Positions 25,207 to 32,894 of a stretch of 64,000 nt of DNA are shown here, one piece after another. Source of the DNA: Shimia sp047124445. GTDB taxonomy: Bacteria; Pseudomonadota; Alphaproteobacteria; Rhodobacterales; Rhodobacteraceae. Under the pieces are notes generated by a model that ran no database searches, was not told where the DNA came from, and saw only the letters and a list, made by a program, of their open reading frames with translations. Location of the stretch: NCBI RefSeq assembly GCF_047124445.1, contig NZ_CP138921.1, forward strand, positions 3,782,001 to 3,846,000, written 5' to 3'. Made by a program: the position numbers and the translations under genes. Every line of letters begins with the position of its first letter. Position 1 is the first letter of the stretch.

Positions 25207-25997
25207 TTTGCGCGGAACGGGAGGCGCAAGCTCCAGGAAAGTTTGGTAGGGCGGGCGTCTTGCCATTCTAGTCCGATGGTCATCTTATCATGTCCTGCAC
25301 GGGGTTGCGCGATATAGGTTCCCAGCGCACGGTCCCAGATCGACAGGGCAAAGCCATAGTTGCTGTCGTGCTCGTCTCGATGCACCGAATGATGCACACG
25401 ATGCATGTCCGGTGTGACCAAAACAAGTCGGATCAAGCGGTCGAGTTTGGCGGGCAGGTGGATGTTGGCATGGTTGAACAGCGCGGTGCCGTTGAGCAGG
25501 ATTTCAAACACCAGCACGGCCAGCGCGGCGGGGCCAAGTAGGTAGATCAAACCGATTTTTAGACCCATCGACAGGGCAATTTCCACCGGGTGAAAACGAA
25601 TGGCGGTGGTGACGTCGAAGTCTGGATCGGCATGGTGTACCCGATGCAAGCGCCACAGGAGCGGGACCTTGTGGGTGATAAGGTGTTGCAACCAAATGGC
25701 AAAATCCAGGATAAGAATTGCCAGGATGACCTCAATTGCGACGGGGAGTTTCAAGGTGTTGAACAGGCCCCAGCCGTTGGATTGGGCATCGGAGGCTGCG
25801 CCCACAGCGAGCAACGGCAAGGCGATGGCCAACGCCCGCAGAGTTAAGGTGTTGAGGACAGACAGCCCCCAGTTGGTCATCCAGCGACGGGATTTGGACC
25901 AACTCAGCGGTCGACGTGGCGCCAAAGTTTCGATCCCGGCGAGCACGATGAAGAGCCCGAAGAAAACGCTCAGACGGATCAGTAGCTCGTGTTGCAT
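25203..25997 (-). CDS. Sterol desaturase / fatty acid hydroxylase family membrane protein
   Basis: 264 residues. Four to five membrane helices and the diiron histidine boxes HLITH, HRVHH (LLWRLHRVHHADPDFD) and a second HRVHH followed by HRDEHDSNYG. Oxidises a lipid substrate at the membrane face using O2; possible substrates are hopanoid, carotenoid or ornithine-lipid type. First of three genes joined by ATGA overlaps, the next one encoding a ferredoxin-like protein that could supply electrons. Confidence 0.9.
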   Translation of the reverse strand: MQHELLIRLSVFFGLFIVLAGIETLAPRRPLSWSKSRRWMTNWGLSVLNTLTLRALAIALPLLAVGAASDAQSNGWGLFNTLKLPVAIEVILAILILDFAIWLQHLITHKVPLLWRLHRVHHADPDFDVTTAIRFHPVEIALSMGLKIGLIYLLGPAALAVLVFEILLNGTALFNHANIHLPAKLDRLIRLVLVTPDMHRVHHSVHRDEHDSNYGFALSIWDRALGTYIAQPRAGHDKMTIGLEWQDARPTKLSWSLRLPFRAK

Positions 25998-26062
25998 TGA
26001 GAGGCATCCATAGTGGTGGCCTCTCAATATATTTATTTTTCAGAATGTGAAAAGGGGTAGTG

Positions 26063-26926
26063 TTAATCGCCCCGGATCATCGAGCCTGCACCATGTTCGG
26101 TGAAGAGCTCCAGCAGGCAGGCGTTGGGGGCGCGGCCGTCGAGAATGACCACAGCGCGCACGCCTTTTTCGATGGCCGCGAGAGCTGTTTCGGTCTTGGG
26201 AATCATACCGCCCGCAATCACACCTTCTTCGGTAAGGTCTCGGATTTGTTGTGCTTTTAGCTCTGTTAGAACCTCACCGTCACCGTTCTTAACGCCAGCG
26301 ACATCGGTCAGCAGCAGTAGGCGATCCGCTTCCAGGGCGCCGGCAATGGCGCCGGCGGCAGTGTCCCCATTGATGTTGAAAGTTTCGCCGTTGCGACCAG
26401 CCCCCAAAGGCGCGATTACCGGGATGGTGTCATTGGCAAAGAGCTCGTGTAGAATCGATGGGTTCATGTCGGCCGGGGTGCCGACAAAACCGAGGTCTGG
26501 GTTGGTTTGGTCACAGACGATCAGGTTGGCGTCTTTGCCGGACAGGCCAACCGCCTTGCCGCCCTGACGGTTGATGGCTTGCACAATGCGTTTGTTGACC
26601 ACACCGGACAAAACCATCTCCACCACTTCGACGGTGGCGGCGTCGGTGACGCGTTTGCCGTTCACAAAATCCGATTTGATTTCAAGGCGTTCCAACATCG
26701 CGTTGATCATCGGGCCGCCGCCGTGCACGATCACCGGGTTGATGCCCACTTGGCGCATCAGAACCACGTCACGGGCAAAATCATCCATGGCTTCGTCACT
26801 GCCCATGGCGTGACCGCCAAGCTTAATAACCACGGTCGCACCGGTGTAGCGCTGCAGGTAAGGCAGGGCTTGGGACAGGGTGCGGGCGGTGGCGATCCAA
26901 TCGCGGTTCATATCTTGTGTCTTCAT
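26063..26926 (-). CDS. argB: Acetylglutamate kinase
   Basis: 287 residues. Phosphorylates N-acetyl-L-glutamate in arginine synthesis. Motifs are VVIKLGGHAMGSDEAM near 35, VIVHGGGPMINAML near 64, VEMVLSGVVNKRIV, NINGDTAAGAIAGAL and GGMIPKTETALAAIEKGV near 240. Length and motifs fit the arginine-sensitive hexameric class. Not directly coupled to a neighbour. Confidence 0.97.
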   Translation of the reverse strand: MKTQDMNRDWIATARTLSQALPYLQRYTGATVVIKLGGHAMGSDEAMDDFARDVVLMRQVGINPVIVHGGGPMINAMLERLEIKSDFVNGKRVTDAATVEVVEMVLSGVVNKRIVQAINRQGGKAVGLSGKDANLIVCDQTNPDLGFVGTPADMNPSILHELFANDTIPVIAPLGAGRNGETFNINGDTAAGAIAGALEADRLLLLTDVAGVKNGDGEVLTELKAQQIRDLTEEGVIAGGMIPKTETALAAIEKGVRAVVILDGRAPNACLLELFTEHGAGSMIRGD

Positions 26927-27105
26927 TTTGCAGGCCTCTTTGTCAGAGCGTGTTAACCGCTCTTGTCAGGAGTGCCAAGACGTACCGGAGGGTTGAAGTG
27001 CCGATTTGGTAAAAAGAGGGCAAATTAACCCGATTTGGAACATCGGTATTGCGTCGGCATCACGACTGTTTTGTGGAGGTGGGGCCGTTTGTTAACAGCG
27101 ATGTC

Positions 27106-27426
27106 TTAACGCGCGTGCACGGTGGGCACGGAGGAGGGGACAAAATGCGGGGTTAGTTCTTTGATCACTAGATCGGTCACCCCGTCCTCAAACAGGTCCT
27201 GAAAGTCATGTAAGGCATCACTGTTCAGGAAGTGCTGCCAGTCGCGGCGGCTTTCCCAGCGATGGAACAGAATGAACTGTCCCGGGTCGCCCGTGCCAGT
27301 GTGGATGTCAAAACGCAGGCAGTTTTGCTCGTTCAGCACCCGTTGGGCGAGGCGCAGCAGGCCCTCGCGCACGCGGGCGCGGTTGGGCGAGTCGAGATAA
27401 AAAGACGCCATAATGGTGACGGTCAT
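27106..27426 (-). CDS. ABM-domain (antibiotic biosynthesis monooxygenase-like) protein 1
   Basis: 106 residues from the ATG at 27426. The pattern VTIMASFYLDSPNRARVREGLLRLAQRVLNEQNCLRFDIHT...FILFHRWESRRDWQHFLNSDALHDF is the ferredoxin-like ABM fold (YgiN/LsrG/IsdG relatives). Shares length and layout with the adjacent gene at 27564, suggesting an old tandem duplication. The substrate (quinone, heme or another small molecule) is unknown. Confidence 0.8.
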   Translation of the reverse strand: MTVTIMASFYLDSPNRARVREGLLRLAQRVLNEQNCLRFDIHTGTGDPGQFILFHRWESRRDWQHFLNSDALHDFQDLFEDGVTDLVIKELTPHFVPSSVPTVHAR

Positions 27427-27563
27427 CTGAAAGCCTTTGCCGATTCTTTGCAGACAGCGGTAATGCGCCAAGCCTGCGTCGGAAAAGTTTACTTAACAGT
27501 GAAAGAAAATGGGGGGCTTGCCGGAAATCCGCGACAATTTGATAGATGCCGGTTGGGCGGCGT

Positions 27564-27884
27564 TTAACTCGCCAGTGCGAAGCAGGTGGGGCGGCGTGGG
27601 CGCAGGGGGGCCTGTTTGGCCACGGTGAGGTCTGACAGCAGGCCGTACACTTCCGTTTGAAACGCAAAATGCGCCTCGGAGTTGAGGTAGGCTTTCCAGG
27701 CCGCAGCATTGTCCCATTTTTGTTGGATGTGGAACTCGGACGGGGAATCCGCAAGGGTTGTGGCGACATAGCTGATGCAGCCAGGCATATTGCAGGCCCG
27801 TGCAGCCAGCGTTTTTAAGGCGCCCGCCACGTGATCTGCGTCACGCTCATCTGTTGAGAAGGAGACCACCACTGTCTCTCTCAT
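27564..27884 (-). CDS. ABM-domain (antibiotic biosynthesis monooxygenase-like) protein 2
   Basis: 106 residues from the ATG at 27884, GGAG upstream. ETVVVSFSTDERDADHVAGALKTLAARACNMPGCISYVATT...FHIQQKWDNAAAWKAYLNSEAHFAFQ follows the same fold as the gene downstream (27106-27426), 137 bp away on the same strand. Has two Cys around NMPGC that paralogue 1 lacks. A plausible promoter lies 55-85 bp upstream. Confidence 0.78.
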   Translation of the reverse strand: MRETVVVSFSTDERDADHVAGALKTLAARACNMPGCISYVATTLADSPSEFHIQQKWDNAAAWKAYLNSEAHFAFQTEVYGLLSDLTVAKQAPLRPRRPTCFALAS

Positions 27885-27940
27885 TGATCCACTCCATACC
27901 GAAAAAAACGGTTTCACCCCGAAACACATTCGACGGGATG

Positions 27941-27968
27941 GATATAAAATTAGTGTACAAATGGTAAA
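27941..27968 (-). promoter_or_regulatory. Putative promoter of the ABM gene pair
   Basis: On the minus strand TTTACC, 16-bp spacer, TATATC. Just upstream (27984-27999) is the inverted repeat AGATT-N6-AATCT, a possible operator. Confidence 0.4.
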
Positions 27969-28036
27969 GGCACAGAGTGTCTTAGATTTTAGACAATCTG
28001 TTTGCAGTTGCGCGAACGTGTAACGTGTTCAGGGGG

Positions 28037-28471
28037 TTACTTGCGTGGGGCGTGAAGTTTACGTAGCGCCCACTTCAGATCGCCTTGCAGGGTTTTGAAG
28101 TCGCGGCTGGCGGTTTCGTCTTTGCGGCCGATCAAAACGTAATCCCATCCGGCATGGCCGTGGATTGGGAGAATCGCGCGGGCGACTTCGCGCATCCGGC
28201 GCTTGGCGCGGTTGCGGGCGACGGCGTTGCCAACTTTCTTGGAACATGTGAAGCCGACGCGGATGACGGAAGGATCGACGTTCTCGTCATCACGGCGTTT
28301 GCGAGCCTGGATCATCATCGCCTTGGTGCCCTGCTTGCGGGCACGGGCGGCGGCGAGAAACTCGCTGCGTTTTTTCAAGACGGGCAGGGCTGGCTGCGGA
28401 CAAACGGAAACCGCCGGAGACGTTGTCCCGTTGGAGGCTGAGCCTTCCTGTGGGGTCTCCGGCGGTGTCAT
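28037..28471 (-). CDS. rnpA: Ribonuclease P protein component
   Basis: 144 residues from the ATG at 28471; TTG at 28480 is an alternative. LKKRSEFLAAARARKQGTKAMMIQARKRR and the RNR box VGFTCSKKVGNAVARNRAKRRMREVAR identify RnpA. It carries a low-complexity N-terminal extension (PPETPQEGSASNGTTSP). Assists the catalytic RNase P RNA in 5' tRNA maturation. It follows rpmH by 34 bp. The usual next gene yidC is not downstream. Confidence 0.96.
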   Translation of the reverse strand: MTPPETPQEGSASNGTTSPAVSVCPQPALPVLKKRSEFLAAARARKQGTKAMMIQARKRRDDENVDPSVIRVGFTCSKKVGNAVARNRAKRRMREVARAILPIHGHAGWDYVLIGRKDETASRDFKTLQGDLKWALRKLHAPRK

Positions 28472-28505
28472 TTTTTCCAAACGGCCTGTTCAGGCAGTCG
28501 TGCGC

Positions 28506-28640
28506 TTATGCGCTCAGCGACTTACGACCGCGTGCGCGGCGTGCGTTCAGGATCTTGCGGCCAGCTTTGGTGGCCATGCGCGCACGGAAGCCGTGGCGGC
28601 GTTTACGAACCAGGTTCGAAGGTTGGTAGGTGCGTTTCAT
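28506..28640 (-). CDS. rpmH: 50S ribosomal protein L34
   Basis: 44 residues reading [20 protein letters not shown] then [20 protein letters not shown] and SLSA. This is the complete universal L34. Preceded by a GGAG-like site, co-transcribed with rnpA, and under a good promoter at 28714-28742. Confidence 0.99.
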
Positions 28641-28713
28641 CGCTCCGTCTCCGTCATGTTGTTTCAGTGGGCCCCGGCGCGAGATTCGCGGTGCCTATCT
28701 ATTCGAAGACCGG

Positions 28714-28742
28714 TCTTTAGACGGGCCTGCGGGATAAGTCAA
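28714..28742 (-). promoter_or_regulatory. Promoter of rpmH-rnpA
   Basis: On the minus strand TTGACT (28742-28737), 17-bp spacer, TAAAGA (28719-28714), about 75 bp before the rpmH start. Confidence 0.72.
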
Positions 28743-29083
28743 ACGTCAGATGGGGGATTTTTGGCAAAAAGGCAAGGAGGACGCGGATGTTTGGAGGAAG
28801 AGGGCAGCGCCCGACCCCGGGTGGGTGCTTGGGACCGTGGTTGGAGGCGTAAGGCAGGCCGAGACTTGTAACAATTGAAGGGGGCGCTTGAACGCAAATG
28901 CGCCCTCCTGTGGGGAGGGGCAGGCGCGGACCGGGCCAGCTGGCCCGTCCCAAAGGGGTGTTTGTTACGGTTAACCACGAATTCCTCACGAATCGTGGCG
29001 TCGTGATCAAGCGCCCGTGAGGTCTCTGTTGTTTTACCAATACGTCAGCCATGTTGGGGTAAGACCAAGAAAACGGATCAAAG
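28743..29083. other. Structured intergenic region without a recognised gene
   Basis: About 340 bp between the divergent rpmH and TVP38 genes. It contains a near-perfect palindrome CGGGCCAG-CTGGCCCG (28932-28947), a G/C-rich stem around GGGGGCGC...GCGCCC (about 28880-28913), and CCACGA...TCGTGG (about 28975-28999). I do not recognise RNase P RNA, SRP RNA, tmRNA or 6S RNA. It is larger and more structured than other gaps here and may hold a non-coding RNA or protein-binding sites. Confidence 0.45.
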
Positions 29084-29824
29084 ATGTCTGACGTGACGGA
29101 TACTTCGCAAGAAACCAAATCCAAATGGGCGCGTATGTTGCCGCTCGCGGCGCTTGTCGTCGGGGCTGGGCTGGGCGCTTATGCCTTGGGCGACTACCTG
29201 AGTTTTGAAGCCTTGCGCGACAATCGCGAGATGCTGATTGCCTACCGCGATGCGCACTACGCGCTCGCTGTGGTGGTGTTTATGGCGATATATGTGGTGA
29301 TCGCGGGGTTCTCCCTGCCCGGGGCCACGATAGCGACGCTGACCGGCGGCTTTTTGTTTGGCACCTTCCCAGGCGTGTTGTTCAACGTCGGGGCGGCGAC
29401 CATTGGGGCCACTGTGGTGTTTCTGGCCGCCCGTTGGGGGCTTGGCGACCGGTTGGCCGCGAAGATGGATGCCAGCGAAGGCAAGGTGAAAGCGATCAAG
29501 GACGGGATTGATGAAAACCAGTGGTCGATGCTGTTCATCATCCGTCTGGTGCCTTTGGTGCCGTTCTTTGTGGCCAACTTAATTCCCGCGTTGGTGGGCG
29601 TGTCGCTGTGGCGCTATGTGGTGTCCACCTTCCTTGGCATTATTCCCGGTGGGCTGGTCTATACCTCTGTTGGCGCCGGATTGGGCGAAGTGTTTGCCCG
29701 TGGCGAGACGCCGGATTTGGGCATCATTTTTGAACCACATGTGTTGTTGCCGATCCTTGGCTTGGCGGCGCTGGCGTTTCTGCCGGTTGTGCTCAAACTC
29801 ATTCGCGGCAAAGAGGCGCTGTAA
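29084..29824 (+). CDS. TVP38/TMEM64 (DedA-related) membrane protein
   Basis: 246 residues. About six hydrophobic segments with the family core FSLPGATIATLTGGFLFGTFPGVL and FIIRLVPLVPFFVANLIPALVGV, including the re-entrant loop Pro and Arg residues of VTT/DedA proteins. Probably a lipid scramblase or small-molecule transporter of the inner membrane. Stops 2 bp before a MerA-like flavoprotein gene; this pairing is frequent and some bacteria have the two fused. Confidence 0.9.
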   Translation: MSDVTDTSQETKSKWARMLPLAALVVGAGLGAYALGDYLSFEALRDNREMLIAYRDAHYALAVVVFMAIYVVIAGFSLPGATIATLTGGFLFGTFPGVLFNVGAATIGATVVFLAARWGLGDRLAAKMDASEGKVKAIKDGIDENQWSMLFIIRLVPLVPFFVANLIPALVGVSLWRYVVSTFLGIIPGGLVYTSVGAGLGEVFARGETPDLGIIFEPHVLLPILGLAALAFLPVVLKLIRGKEAL

Positions 29825-29826
29825 TC

Positions 29827-31245
29827 ATGGAACAGATCAAGACGGACGTGCTGGTCATCGGGGCTGGCTCTGGTGGGTTGTCTGTGGCGGCTGGGGCAAG
29901 CCAGATGGGCGCCAGCGTGGTGCTGCTAGAAGGTCATAAGATGGGCGGGGATTGCCTGAACTTTGGGTGCGTGCCCAGCAAGGCGTTGTTGGCAAGCGCC
30001 AAGATGGCGCATCAGCAAACCAAGGGCCAAGCGTTTGGCGTGTCCGATCAGGTGCCGCAGGTGGATTATGCCGCGGCCAAGGCGCATGTGGCGGATGTGA
30101 TATCGCAGATTGAGCCGATGGACAGTGTGGAGCGGTTTGAAGGCTTTGGCGTGCGGGTCATTCAGGAATACGGGCATTTCATCAGCCCAAAGGTGGTGCA
30201 GGCCGGAGACCATCAGATCACGGCGCGCCGGGTGGTGATTGCCACTGGGTCCAGTCCGCTGGTGCCGCCGATTCCCGGTTTGGATCAGGTCGACTATCTG
30301 ACCAATGAAACCCTGTTTGAGATGACCGAGACGCCGGAGCATCTGTTGATCATTGGTGGCGGGCCGATTGGTTTGGAGATGGCGCAAGCGCATGTGCGGC
30401 TGGGCATCAAGGTCACGGTGATCGAAGGCGCCAAGGCGCTGGGTCGGGATGATCCAGAGATGGCGGCGATTGTGCTGGAGCGGCTGCGCGGCGAAGGCGT
30501 GGAGATTGCCGAAGACGCGATGGCGAAGACGGTGACGCAGACAGATGGCGTGATCACGGTTGAGGCGCAGGATGGGCGCAGTTTTAGCGGATCACATCTG
30601 TTGGTGGCCGTTGGGCGCAAGGCCAATATGGACCGCCTCAACCTCGAGGCCGCTGGGATTGAGACTCACAAAACCGGGATTTCGGTGGATGCCTCTCTGA
30701 AGACCACCAATAAGAAGGTCTATGCGATTGGCGATGTCGCCGGCGGGGCGCAGTTTACCCATGTGGCGGGCTATCAGGCGGGGGTGATCATCCGCTCGAT
30801 GCTGTTTGGATTGCCGGCCAAAGCGCGCACGGATCACATTCCTTATGCGACCTACACCGACCCAGAACTGGCGCAGGTTGGATTAACCGAGGCGGAGGCG
30901 CGGGCGCAGTATGGCGATAAGCTGACCGTGACGCGGTTTGAGAGCCACCATAACGACAGGCTGATTGCCGAGCGCAATGCCTATGGGCTGATCAAAGCGA
31001 TGGTGGTCAAGGGCCGTCCGGTGGGCGTGTCAATTGTCGGGCCACAGGCCGGGGAGCTGGTCAATCTGTGGTCGCTGGTGATTGCCAATAAGCTGAAGAT
31101 GAGCGCTGTGGCTGGCATGGTGTCGCCCTACCCAACGGTGGGCGAAATCAACAAGCGGGTTGCAGGGGCCTATTTCTCGCCGCAACTGTTTGATAATCCT
31201 AAGGTGAAACGGGTGGTTGGCTTGGTGCAACGCTGGCTGCCGTAA
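29827..31245 (+). CDS. MerA/lipoamide-dehydrogenase-like FAD-disulfide oxidoreductase
   Basis: 472 residues. FAD motif VIGAGSGGLSVAAGASQMG at 9-27, redox-active disulfide GGDCLNFGCVPSKAL near 45, NAD(P) motif IIGGGPIGLEMAQAHVRLG near 177, second FAD site AIGDVAGG near 303, dimerisation domain with YPTVGEINKRV near 440. The position that is catalytic His in lipoamide dehydrogenase is Tyr (SPYPTVGE), as in mercuric reductase, but there is no C-terminal Cys pair and no N-terminal metal-binding domain. So it is neither a normal Lpd nor a normal MerA. Its substrate may relate to the coupled TVP38 protein. Confidence 0.88.
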   Translation: MEQIKTDVLVIGAGSGGLSVAAGASQMGASVVLLEGHKMGGDCLNFGCVPSKALLASAKMAHQQTKGQAFGVSDQVPQVDYAAAKAHVADVISQIEPMDSVERFEGFGVRVIQEYGHFISPKVVQAGDHQITARRVVIATGSSPLVPPIPGLDQVDYLTNETLFEMTETPEHLLIIGGGPIGLEMAQAHVRLGIKVTVIEGAKALGRDDPEMAAIVLERLRGEGVEIAEDAMAKTVTQTDGVITVEAQDGRSFSGSHLLVAVGRKANMDRLNLEAAGIETHKTGISVDASLKTTNKKVYAIGDVAGGAQFTHVAGYQAGVIIRSMLFGLPAKARTDHIPYATYTDPELAQVGLTEAEARAQYGDKLTVTRFESHHNDRLIAERNAYGLIKAMVVKGRPVGVSIVGPQAGELVNLWSLVIANKLKMSAVAGMVSPYPTVGEINKRVAGAYFSPQLFDNPKVKRVVGLVQRWLP

Positions 31246-31263
31246 CCAGAACGGTCGCGAAAC

Positions 31264-32652
31264 ATGCTCAACACGCTATCAGGTCGGTTCCTGATCCTGA
31301 CGGTCATCTTTGTGATGCTGGCGGAAATCCTGATCTTTGTGCCGTCGATTGCACGTTATCGGGAAGATTACCTGCTGCTGCGGCTGGAGCGGGCGCAGAT
31401 TGCCTCGCTTGCGCTTCTGGCAGACGACATGATCGATACGGAGCTGGAGCAGGAGCTGTTAAAAAACGCGGGCGTGTATAACGTGGTGCTGCGGCGCGAT
31501 GAGATGCGGCAGTTGATCCTGAGCTCTCCCATCCCGGAACCGATCAGCGCGACCTATGACATGCGCAGCGCCACGGCGAGCATCTTGATCAAAGATGCGA
31601 TGATGCAGCTGTTTGAGACTCGCAACCGTGTGGTGCGGGTGATTGGCGCGCCGGTGCAGGACGCCGGGCTGCTGATCGAGGTGACGATGGACACCGAAGA
31701 GCTGCGCATGTCGATGATCGACTATGGCGTGCGCATTCTGGCGCTGTCGGCGGTGATCTCTGTGGTCACGGCGTTTTTGCTGTTCCTGGCGGTGCGGGCG
31801 ATTTTGGTGCGCCCCATCAAAGGTGTGGTCGGCTATATGCAGACCTATGCCGCAGCGCCTGAGGATGCGCGCAGCCTGATTAAGCCGCAAGCCGGTGTGA
31901 CGGAGCTGCGTGAGGCGGAAGAGGCCTTGTTGGCGTTGCAGACAGAGCTGACCGCCTCACTCAAACAGCGGGAGCGCTTGGCGCAACTGGGTGGCGCGGT
32001 GGCTAAAGTGAGCCATGACCTGCGCAATATCCTGACCTCGGCGCAGCTGTTCACCGACCGCATTGAAAGCAGTGAAGACCCGCTGGTACGGCGGTTGGCG
32101 CCGAAACTGGTGAACTCGATCACCCGCGCGGTACATCTATGTGAAAGCACTTTGGCTTTTGGCAAGGCAGAGGAGCCTGCGCCGACGCTGACGCGGTTTG
32201 CGTTGAGCGAGACCGTGGGCGATGTGATCGCCTCAGAACGGCTGGCTGTGGAAGACTACGACCTGAGCTTTGGTGAGGATATTCCGGCGGGCATGATGGT
32301 GCGGGCCGATCCGGAGCAGATGTTCCGGGTGGTGAGCAATCTGGTGCGCAACGCGCGGCAGGCGATTGTGGCAAGCGGGCAGCCGGGTGAGATCGCGGTG
32401 AGCGCCACGGAAAACGACGACTCATGGCTGATCACGGTGAAAGATACCGGGCCGGGCTTGCCGCCCAAAGCGCAGGAACACCTCTATCAGCCGTTCCAAG
32501 GCGGGATTCGCAAAGGCGGGTCCGGTTTGGGGCTGGCCATTTCCTCAGAATTGGTGCGCGGACACGGCGGAATGCTGACTCTTTCAGAGACCGGCGCGGC
32601 CGGAACAACCTTTGAAATATGCCTTCCGAAAGGGGAAGTGGCGATAAAATGA
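31264..32652 (+). CDS. Membrane sensor histidine kinase (orphan)
   Basis: 462 residues. TM1 at about 8-28, a periplasmic sensor domain to about 150, TM2 at about 157-178, then a HAMP-like linker. HisKA follows with VSHDLRNIL (phospho-His near 250) and a GHKL ATPase with VVSNLVRNARQAI (N box), KDTGPGLPPKAQEHLYQPF (G1/F) and GGSGLGLAISSELVRGHGG (G2). The H-box 'HDLRNxL' puts it in the HPK4-like group. No response regulator gene is next to it. It starts 18 bp after the flavoprotein gene, so it may be co-transcribed. Confidence 0.9.
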   Translation: MLNTLSGRFLILTVIFVMLAEILIFVPSIARYREDYLLLRLERAQIASLALLADDMIDTELEQELLKNAGVYNVVLRRDEMRQLILSSPIPEPISATYDMRSATASILIKDAMMQLFETRNRVVRVIGAPVQDAGLLIEVTMDTEELRMSMIDYGVRILALSAVISVVTAFLLFLAVRAILVRPIKGVVGYMQTYAAAPEDARSLIKPQAGVTELREAEEALLALQTELTASLKQRERLAQLGGAVAKVSHDLRNILTSAQLFTDRIESSEDPLVRRLAPKLVNSITRAVHLCESTLAFGKAEEPAPTLTRFALSETVGDVIASERLAVEDYDLSFGEDIPAGMMVRADPEQMFRVVSNLVRNARQAIVASGQPGEIAVSATENDDSWLITVKDTGPGLPPKAQEHLYQPFQGGIRKGGSGLGLAISSELVRGHGGMLTLSETGAAGTTFEICLPKGEVAIK

Positions 32653-32714
32653 TTTTTCTTCGTTTTAGCCCTTGCGCCCCCTGAGAGTTCACTTTAAACC
32701 GCCCCTCACACCGC

Positions 32715-32791
32715 GCTCTGGTAGCTCAGCTGGATAGAGTACTTGACTACGAATCAAGGGGTCGGGGGTTCGAATCCTCCCCAGAGCGCCA
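32715..32791 (+). tRNA. tRNA-Arg (anticodon ACG)
   Basis: 77 nt with encoded CCA. Acceptor stem GCTCTGG / CCAGAGC, D-arm GCTC...GAGT, anticodon stem CTTGA / TCAAG around the loop CTACGAA (anticodon ACG, read as ICG), T-arm GGGGG-TTCGAAT-CCTCC, discriminator G. The D-stem and T-stem each contain one G-U pair. No integration fragment is visible next to it. Confidence 0.96.
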
Positions 32792-32894
32792 CTATCCTCC
32801 CCACAGAATAGTGACATATCCAGCTTCCATACATTGACGTTTTGAGCCCTGTTTTGCAGGCGGTTTTGCGTGTGATTTGCCTTTGGCTTGATGT

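Noticed and set aside
28717..29124. A 135-codon minus-strand frame over the rpmH-TVP38 gap
   Set aside because: Pro-rich, no ribosome site, overlaps the rpmH promoter and the TVP38 start. The DNA looks structured and not coding.
29827..31245. Calling the flavoprotein a mercuric reductase (merA)
   Set aside because: No C-terminal Cys pair, no heavy-metal-associated domain and no mer genes nearby.
32715..32810. tRNA-Arg as an integration site
   Set aside because: The tRNA is intact and only a 10-bp ATCCTCCCCA echo follows it. No integrase or island genes are nearby.
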